Source of the DNA: Malus domestica | Lineage: Eukaryota; Streptophyta; Magnoliopsida; Rosales; Rosaceae | Length of the DNA stretch: 64,000 nucleotides | Direction: 5' to 3' | Assembly (NCBI RefSeq): GCF_042453785.1 | Contig: NC_091673.1 | Location: 10,821,501-10,885,500, forward strand | Part shown: positions 57,327 to 64,000 of the stretch, in pieces | Layout: the number at the start of each line of letters is the position of its first letter | Numbering within the stretch: the first letter of the stretch is position 1 | Program-made: the position numbers and the translations under genes | The notes under the pieces: model-generated | What the model was told of the DNA's origin: nothing | The model's database searches: none | Seen by the model: the letters and a program-made list of their open reading frames with translations, nothing else

Positions 57327-59465
57327 ATGACGAGTCTCAACTTCGATGACCAAGATGGTAAGATACTTTACATGTTTGCTTGAGTGTGTTGAAGTTGGAA
57401 ATTGGTACCTAATGTACACGTTTCTTTTCAGGGATACTGAGAACTATTTCGGATGCACCACCAATCCATTACACAGTAAAACTACAATCGATTTCGTTGC
57501 TCACCAAACATAACTTGGAGAAATATGAATCTGGGGACTTTGAAGCCGGAGTATACAAATGGTACAATCCTTTCTCTCTATTTCTGAGCATAGGTTCTTA
57601 TTGTTCCTTTTCTCATAAGCTTTGCGTTAATTGCTAGTGTTTACTTCTTTTTTTGGAGCTGCGTTGGAGTACTATAAATTGTTGTTTTGCTGCAGGAAAC
57701 TGGTTTTCTATCCGAATGGAAACAAGAACAGGAATGTGAAAGAGCACATCTCTCTCTACTTGGTAATGTCTGGAGCAACTGCTCCCCATATTTCTTCGGA
57801 AGTGTATGCTGTTTTCAGGTTGTTTATTCTCGATCAGAACAACGGCAATTACTTCGTTCTTCAAGGTACCATTTCTTTCTTTTAACTCAACGAATAAAAA
57901 GGGCTTATAGTTCTCATATTTGTGAAGCGTCGTCTCATTTTCCAATCTTTTTAAAATATGCATTGCTCAGAACCAAAGGAAAGGCGGTTTCATGGGATGA
58001 AACTCGATTGGGGATTCGATCAATTTCTCTCCCACAAAGCTTTCACTCAAGCTTCAAATGGATTTCTCATAGATGACACTTGTGTTTTGGGAGCAGAGGT
58101 CTTTGTTTCTAAAGAGAGAAGCAAAGGCAAAGGAGAGTGTCTATCATTGGTAAGCAAAGGCAAAGGAGAGTGTCTATCATTGGTAAAGGATCCTATTATG
58201 TACAAGAATACTTGGAGGATTGACAACGTATCAAAGCTAGATGCGGAATCCTACGACTCAAAAACATTCATTGCAGGAGACCAAAAATGGTATATAACAC
58301 TAAACTTGTCAGACTTCGCTCTTGGTATAAGAAATTTCTCTTGAAGATATCGAAAACTTAAGCACAGTTTATCTGAAAGTGTTGTAAATGTGATAGTGGT
58401 TGTTGCAGGAAGATGCAGCTCTATCCCAAGGGAAAGGGCAATGGAGTTGGAACCCATCTTGCTTTTTTTCTGGCGTTAGTCGAACCAAAATCTCTTCCTC
58501 CTGGCTGTCAAATATATGCAGAGTTTATTTTACGGATCCTAGACCAGAAGTATGGCCAGTACCATATCTCTAGTAAAGGTAAAGATTTTGCCTAATCCTA
58601 CTGCTACATAATAATACGAGCAAAAAGGATTAGAACATCTAACAAACATTCAATTAAGGGTGGTTTTATTGCCGCCATCATGCTAAAATTCCCACCATGA
58701 ACTACGATGAGACTCTAGTTCTTGGAGGTCTTTGAGTTGTGATGGCATACCATGTTGGTGATACTTACTGTTGAACCTACGTTCAGTGGAAAGCCAATAT
58801 CGAGAATTTCTTATTGCAACCTACTGAAAATGTTCACAATTAGTCAGTAGTGAAAGATTTTAGGGTTTAATTCGTTTTGGGATTCAGGTAGCCCAATCAG
58901 TCATCCTCACAGTCCATTTTCTGAAAACATTCGAGTGTTTCTTCAAGAATGTACTGAACTTGAAGACTGCAGTGTCCGGGGCATTCCCATTTGGTGCACT
59001 CTTGAAATGTTGAAACTCATGTTGAACTTCTAGTATTTAGCATAAAGTAATTGAATGTTTTCAGCAACATGACAATAAACCGTATATAGACAACAATTTA
59101 ATATGTTTAGTGTCATCCAGTTCTATCTTTTATTAAAAGTTTGTAACCAACTCTATTTGCATGTTTTACCCTTGTGGAAATAGACTCTTTGCAACGTAAG
59201 AGTAAAGCTGTTTATGATAGATATTCCTTCCCGGAGAGTCCTGTTAGCTTGGAGTCACCCTTTTACCCTTTTTTCCAATATACTATTGAACTGAGAATCC
59301 TTTTTGTTGATTGCAGCAAATCACTGGTTCAGTGTCTCAAATTCGATGAAGGGATGGATGAGATTTACTACTCTGGGATCATTCAACCAGACACACATTG
59401 TGTTGAATGATACTTGCATTGTGGAGGCAGACGTCACTATCCATGGAATTATTGATGTACTGTAG
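57327..59465 (+). CDS. MATH-domain protein with two MATH (TRAF-like) domains, six exons, intact
   Basis: Plant proteins with tandem MATH domains (ubiquitin-specific protease 12-like and RTM3-like relatives) mediate protein-protein contacts; the role of this one is unknown. Exons: 57327-57357, 57432-57561, 57696-57865, 57971-58289, 58409-58578 and 59317-59465, 969 bases and 322 residues, all GT/AG with matching phases. It starts [15 protein letters not shown] 1 spans about residues 18-140 ([52 protein letters not shown]). MATH 2 starts near 175 ([20 protein letters not shown]) and ends with [20 protein letters not shown] and [18 protein letters not shown]. If exon 5 is not spliced at 58578 the frame stops early at 58593. 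A 33-base tandem duplication lies in exon 4. Confidence 0.85.
58120..58185 (+). repeat. 33-base in-frame tandem duplication in MATH exon 4
   Basis: Two identical units encode [11 protein letters not shown] twice. The left block has a single unit (SKGKGERLSMV), so the duplication arose in this copy. Each unit ends in TTGGTAAGC/TTGGTAAAG, which could look like a splice donor. Confidence 0.9.
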
Positions 59466-59642
59466 CCAAATAGTATAATAGTACAAAATTCCTGCTATGT
59501 GAAACTTTGGGGGTGTAAAATAGTAAAGCTAGTCGAATAAGGTGTTAAAAACACATTCATTTCACTTGTGAATACCATTGTATCGTTTGTGACTACATGG
59601 TGAATAAATACATCATTGTCTGCTCTTCGTATACCCTTCTTT
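59466..59642 (+). other. 3' flank of the MATH gene
   Basis: Probable 3' UTR; an AATAAA-like AATAAATAC lies near 59604. It ends at the CACTA element's TTT target copy. Confidence 0.4.
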
Positions 59643-60310
59643 GACTACTACAAAATGGAGTTATTGTGTCATAGGTGATGTCGCTTTAATATAATATAAT
59701 GGCGGACAAGACATTTACGACACCTACTGAACATGACGTCGGATTTACTGTCGCTTGTAAGCATCATAAACTGTCTATGTCGCTTTTAACCTACATAAAC
59801 ATTTAATGTCACTTATAATAACCGGCATACATTTTAATAATTTTTAAATAATGGTGTCGCTTTAAAAAAATAGTGTCGCTTTTAAGCGACATAAAGTATT
59901 GGTGTCGCTTTGAACCAATGCAATGTTTTCTTATTTCCACGCAACTTGCAATCACTATCATGTCTATTAGGCTTGCTTCGGTTTGAACCGAGGCATAATT
60001 TTCTTATTTCGACTCCATTTTCATCAAGTCTATCAGGCTCACGTCGGTTTTAACCGACACATTTTTTTCCTATTTCGACACCACTTGCCTTTTAGTAAGT
60101 GTGTCAGACTACTTGACTTAGTGTCGGTTTTAACCGACGTGAAGTCCAAATATTTCGATGCCAAGTGCGTTTCAATCAGTGTGTCAGAGAAAAGCAGCAA
60201 TAGAGCTCAATATATTGGGGTAACAATGTAGTCCTTATTTCTCATCTCTAAACCCTTTTTGAAAACCTGTATTTACGTAATTTTTTTACAAAATTTCTTC
60301 TTCTTGAAAT

Positions 60311-61152
60311 GGGCAGTGGCCGAAAGGGCAATATTCCCCAGAGGGTTCCTCTCCCCCCCTCCTGTGTATGGAGCATCATCTTTTAGCAGCTCAAAAACTT
60401 CCCGTGCTACCAGTTTCAGTTTGCCATCTTTCACGAACCCTTCCCATACCAGTTACGAGCCAAGTGTTCCTTCTTATTATGGAGATAGCAGTTCCGTCGG
60501 TACAGCTCCACCTACTCCCAACTCAACCTATGATAATCATGTATGCAAACTTCTCAGTTGCCACCTCTAAATACTGTTTTGATGGGTTTGTAGCGCTCTT
60601 GAGGGTTAACAGTTTATATGGTGATGAACAGGTTTGCTGTTAGACCCCACATCGCTTAAGGGAGTGGATCTTCTATGCCTTATATGTACATACCCACCTC
60701 TTATAGCACGAGGCATTTTGGAGACTCACTAGCTTCGGGTTCCATAGGAACTTTAAAGTTAAACGAGAAAAAGGCCACAGCATTCCCAGGATGGGTGACC
60801 CCTCGGGAAGTTCTCGTGTGAGTTCCTAGAAACAAAACTATGATGGCATGGTTGGGGTCCAAAGCGGACAATATCGTGCTACGGCGGAGTAGAGCCTAGG
60901 ATGTGATGGGGGCTAGGTTGGGATGTGACATTTGCCCCATTTGCCTTACGAATCCGAAAGACATGGCCTTTGGTTGCGGGCATCAAGTACATTTTTGAAC
61001 TATAGTTTCAAGATGAGTTGAGACGATCATATTTTTAGTACCGTGTTCTTAGTGTTATGTTTTCGGTGCAGACATGCTGCAAATGCAGACAAGATCTTCA
61101 GTCGTGCCCAATATGCCGAAGTGCAATCCAAACCCGGATAAAACTGTATTAA
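60311..61152 (+). pseudogene. RGLG: RGLG-type RING ubiquitin ligase, last exons captured by CACTA
   Basis: RGLG proteins (copine/vWA plus RING) are E3 ubiquitin ligases acting in stress signalling. Exon a, from about 60311 to 60540, reads RKGNIPQRVPLPP, shifts frame at a run of seven C (60353-60359), then VYGASSFSSSK, GTAPPTPNSTYDNH. Exon b starts at 60632 with Val-Cys, is split by the Cassandra LTR, and continues from 60931 CPICLTNPKDMAFGCGHQ to 60986. Exon c, 61072-61152, reads TCCKCRQDLQSCPICRSAIQ and ends TRIKLY. All RING Cys/His positions are kept. The vWA domain is absent. Confidence 0.9.
60638..60930 (+). mobile_element. Cassandra-type TRIM solo LTR with 5S rRNA-like sequence
   Basis: 293 bases from TGTTAGACCCCACATCGC to GGGATGTGACA, with a perfect TTTGC target duplication (60633-60637 and 60931-60935). 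The inner part (AAAGTTAAACGAG, CCAGGATGGGTGACCCCTCG, GGAAGTTCTCGTGTGA) matches the 3' half of plant 5S rRNA, the mark of Cassandra elements. Confidence 0.88.
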
Positions 61153-61639
61153 CGACTATGTGCTTTCATGCCGGAGTTGGCTGACATTTTGTGTATTTGT
61201 TTATTTTTTCAATCACATTCTTTGTAATCCATTGCTTCAGGTGGTCAGGAGGTTACTAGGTTTGGTAAATGGTTGGTCAAATCCAGCGTATGGTGATGAT
61301 GATCCTTTTTTTTTTTTTGGTTGTTTAAGAAGAAAATGAAAAAGAAGTGAAGAGCTAGCCTCAAAGAAGTGAAGTTTTGGTGATTTTATGGACAACATCA
61401 TAATTATTTTATTTATGGAGATGTTAGTTAATGTCGGTTACGACCGACAATAGATCTACTATTTTATTTATTTAACTTACGTGATGTCGGTTTGGACTGA
61501 CAGTAAGTGTGATATTTTTATTGTGTATTTGTTACTTAAGGTCGGTTTTGACTGCTATCATATCAGATTTTCATGTCGCTTATAAGCGACGTAAGAGCCG
61601 ATGTCGCTTTTAAGCGACGCTGTTGTTCATTTTTATTTG

Positions 61640-62640
61640 GGATACTTTGGATGCGGTCCCTAATCCTTAACATTATTTGATTAAAATCTTAATGGTATTC
61701 AAAGTTTGATCAAAGTCCATTGACTTTGTACACCTCATTATATTACTATTAATATTTATATTTTTATAGTTTTGACATTAATTGTTTGATATTTTATGAG
61801 ATTCAAAATCATATAAATTTAAAATCCCTCATTATAATACTATTAGAAACGGTTACAATAAAAAGAGTTCAAACATTTTGATTGAATAAATGGATAAAAA
61901 CTATGTAAAAATAAGAAATAATAAATGGCAAAAGAATGTATCCATAGTGTTAAAAAAATTGGTACATTTTACAAAAAAATTGGTACATTTCACATATGAC
62001 AAAGTGGTACATTAATAAAGAAGAATGGGTACATTATAAATAAATTAGGGTATATATAAAAGATTAAAAAATTATGAGTACAAATGAATTTTCAAAAAAT
62101 ATAGGCCCTAAAAGAATTTAAAACATGGGTACAAAATAAAACTAAAAAGAAAATACTACAAATTTTAAAAAAATGTTGCAAATTAAAAGTGAGTACAAAC
62201 TAAAAATATAAATATATGATACAAAGTTTAGGCATAAAACATAAATATACCATATGTAATTTTTCTTTTATCATTGATTAAATATACAATGTCACGTGAC
62301 GGTATACACATGGGTACAAACACAAATAAAACTTAAAAAAAAGATGGGCACAAAAAGAAACTAATATATGGGTACAAATAAAAAATGAAAAGAAAATTGG
62401 TACAAATTAAAACATATTTGCAAATTAAAAATAGGTACAAACTAAAAATAAAAATATATGATTAAGAATTTAGCCATAAATATAAATATACTAATTGTAA
62501 CATTTTTAACACTAAAGGAATATATTTAAAAATAAAAATATTTTATTATTCAAATAATTAATGATGTTATTAATACCTAAGGACCTTGATAAAAAAATTA
62601 AAAATGTTTAATCAATGGAGTAACAAAAAGAAGGATGTGA
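61640..62640. repeat. AT-rich stretch with recurring GGTACAAA/GGTACATT motifs
   Basis: More than ten GGGTACAAA, TTGGTACAA or GGTACATT words recur at 20-60-base spacing between about 61960 and 62445 within the CACTA element. GGTCCCTAATCCTTAA at the left and TACCTAAGGACCTTGA at the right hint at a separate nested element, not proven. Confidence 0.5.
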
Positions 62641-62857
62641 AGCTAATATCTCATTTTTATTTTATATTACTTTGCTTCTTGGTGGCGGATTAAGGGGGCT
62701 AAGCGACATCATTACCCTTTTGGTGATGGTAGTATTGGTGTCGGTTCCTCTATTCGACATTGCATGATTTAATGTCAGATTTTTACCAAAAATCCGACAG
62801 TAATTGGTGTTTCTTGTTGGTTTTACACCGCCAGTGATATCCTCTTTTGTAGTAGTG

Positions 62858-63262
62858 TTTGTTTTCGGTTTCATTTTTCCTTCCATGGTGCTCGAGAGCA
62901 TAGAATACTCCAGACTTTTTAACCTTTAGATTTTAATTTCTTTATTTTTAAACAAAGATCTGAACGGTTAAAGCACACGCAGTATCCCATACTCTGGGAC
63001 ATCGCAGAAAATCCTTTCTTTTTTCGTTGAACTTCGATTTGGTTGTTTACAGAGGAAAAGATTGGAAATATATTGGGACATGAAAGATAAATGAGACAAT
63101 ACTGAATTGGAAAATGTTGCATTTAATAAAAGTTGTGAACTTTACAGAATTCACAATGAATCAAATATACAAAGAACATGATAATACAGAGTGAAGCGGG
63201 CCTCACATGCCTGTTCTGATAGGGACGAGGCGATTAGATAATTAGGGGAGGAGATGGCAAGA
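62858..63262. other. Spacer between the CACTA element and the ATG8i-like piece
   Basis: On the ATG8i strand this is the probable 3' flank. No gene or element end is seen. Confidence 0.35.
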
Positions 63263-63575
63263 TTAGCCAAAGGTTTTCTCGCTGCTGTAACACATCCAGG
63301 AAACGGTCATCCTCCTTGTAAGTTTCATAGATGGAATCCAAGCGACTGGCCGTAAAGAAATACACATAATAAAGTGTTAAAGTGACTCCGAAAACATGAT
63401 TCATGCGCGAAATTGTACTGGTCGAATGGATGACAACACGCTCTTTACCTGTTTGAGGTAAAGTGTTCTTCACATAAACAAAAAGAGCGTTCCTTGGGGT
63501 CAAGTGAAGCCTACTGCTTAAGATATGGATAAACTGTCCGACAGACATATCCCTAGGAACTAGGAATTTAGAAGA
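63263..63575 (-). pseudogene. ATG8I: ATG8i-like autophagy protein, last two exons, frameshifted
   Basis: ATG8 is the ubiquitin-like protein joined to phosphatidylethanolamine on autophagosomes. The exon from about 63571 to 63449 reads FLVPRDMSVGQFIHILSSRL, then HLTPRNALFVYVKNTLPQT, and ends ACAG before GTAAAG. The last exon starts after CGGCCAG near 63347 with SRLDSIYETYKEDDRFLDV. A short deletion then shifts the frame; in the shifted frame SSEKTFG and TAA (63265-63263) follow, giving the short Gly-ending tail of the ATG8i type. Earlier exons are not seen in 63576-64000. The frameshift and lost 5' part point to a pseudogene fragment. Confidence 0.85.
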
Positions 63576-63649
63576 AACAAGGAAACACGGGATAGAGGTT
63601 ATTCTCCTTAAAGTGAGAATGCATAAACAAGCAGCTAAAATTGACTGAG

Positions 63650-63849
63650 GATCCTCTCCGGATCCTCTTTGTGAGAATTTCGGGGACCCTCAAATCATAT
63701 TTGTTCATCGTACATCGTGTGGTCAGTTTTCGTTAGATACTGTTTATATTTAATTTTAAATAAAAGTATTAAAATAATTTCTAACAGTACGATATACGAT
63801 GAACAGACACGATTTGAGGATCCCCACAAAGAGGATCCGGAGAGGATCG
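63650..63849. mobile_element. Palindromic MITE of the GGATCCTCTCCG family (copy 3)
   Basis: Nearly the whole 200 bases fold into a hairpin: GATCCTCTCCGGATCCTCTT at the left pairs with AAGAGGATCCGGAGAGGATC at the right, and TTGTTCATCGTACATCGTGT pairs with the GATATACGATGAACAGACAC side. Confidence 0.85.
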
Positions 63850-63860
63850 TCGTTCACTAA

Positions 63861-63953
63861 GGGTTAGTTTGGTATTGCTGTGCTTTGAAAAAAAGCTGCT
63901 GTGAGAATAAGCGGCTGTGCTGTGAGAATAAGCAGCACTCCCAAACCACCCCT
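63861..63953. mobile_element. Short hAT-like MITE relic
   Basis: Ends GGGTTAGTTTGGTATTG and CCCAAACCACCCCTA are inverted, with CTAA on both sides. The AAAAAAAGCTGCTGTGAGAA core matches the element at 19145 in reverse. Confidence 0.65.
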
Positions 63954-64000
63954 AAAATTGTCCAAGAAGTAAAACATTGGGATTATACAAAGCTGCAGAT

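Larger units (their letters stand above)
59643..62857 (+). mobile_element. CACTA transposon, non-autonomous, with captured RGLG exons
   Basis: The left end reads GACTACTACAAAA and the right end, on the other strand, CACTACTACAAAA. A TTT target duplication lies at 59640-59642 and 62858-62860. Subterminal palindromes GTCGGTTTTAACCGAC and GTCGCTTTTAAGCGAC (or variants) repeat near 59755-60190 and 61430-61620. No transposase is coded. The interior holds the RGLG piece (60311-61152) with a Cassandra solo LTR, and an AT-rich stretch (61640-62640). Confidence 0.85.
56641..63533 (+). repeat. Segmental duplication, right block (MATH gene plus ATG8i-like piece)
   Basis: Counterpart of 33905-52759. It lacks the Helitron, copia 2, copia 3 and the first CACTA-like insert, and has its own CACTA-type insert at 59643-62857. 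Inside it, 56845-56900 and 57125-57175 are a short imperfect repeat (GGTGATGGATAC...GAAGCAAAGCAT) that both blocks share. Confidence 0.85.

Noticed and set aside
58579-58595. Alternative end of the MATH gene at the TAA at 58593
   Set aside because: Using the AG/GTAAAG donor at 58578 joins in phase to 59317 and gives the conserved C-terminal half of MATH 2, so the shorter end is less likely, though possible as intron retention.
60638-60930. Functional 5S rRNA gene
   Set aside because: Only the 3' half is 5S-like and it is diverged and bounded by LTR-type ends with a target duplication.

Overview
This is a plant nuclear window: spliced genes with GT/AG introns, AT-rich intergenic DNA and nested retrotransposons. 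A woody eudicot of the apple/pear type (Rosaceae) is my best inference, from general familiarity with such repeats; a database search would have to confirm it. Few intact host genes remain. Most of the sequence is transposable elements (TEs) and gene pieces. Exon borders were read by hand from splice sites, reading frame and recalled family features.

Left part (1-11 kb). The 5' part of a 1-Cys peroxiredoxin gene (minus strand, promoter included) is followed by a D-arm-deleted tRNA-Ala relic. Next is an importin-beta-like pseudogene split by a complete Ty1/copia element sitting on its intron 1 acceptor. A complete five-exon SLC25 mitochondrial carrier gene (minus strand) follows.

TE cluster (11-28.5 kb). 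It holds a PIF/Harbinger-like element with a broken ORF1 and a nested solo LTR, a 2.25-kb solo LTR, and a ~0.65-kb direct duplication. A third solo LTR carries a Mutator-like element loaded with a polypyrimidine array, plus a small MITE. A decayed Athila-type gypsy element lies in reverse orientation, with its protease region joined almost directly to the end of pol.

Middle (28.5-34 kb). Four intact 3' exons of ATP-citrate lyase subunit A stand alone. A probable gene-capturing TIR element carries a tryptophanyl-tRNA synthetase exon, and there is a cut-off proteasome assembly chaperone-like gene.

Duplicated block (33.9-63.6 kb). A MATH-domain gene followed by an ATG8i-like gene was duplicated. 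The right copy keeps a readable 322-codon MATH gene and a frameshifted ATG8i-like piece. The left copy was invaded by a Helitron, two copia elements and a CACTA-like element. Because the right copy lacks these, it gives natural empty sites. A third, broken MATH copy lies between them. Both CACTA-like elements carry captured host gene pieces (NADP-isocitrate dehydrogenase exons in one, the RING end of an RGLG ubiquitin ligase in the other), and the second is itself hit by a Cassandra-type solo LTR with 5S-like sequence.

No CRISPR, operon or other prokaryotic feature is expected or seen.
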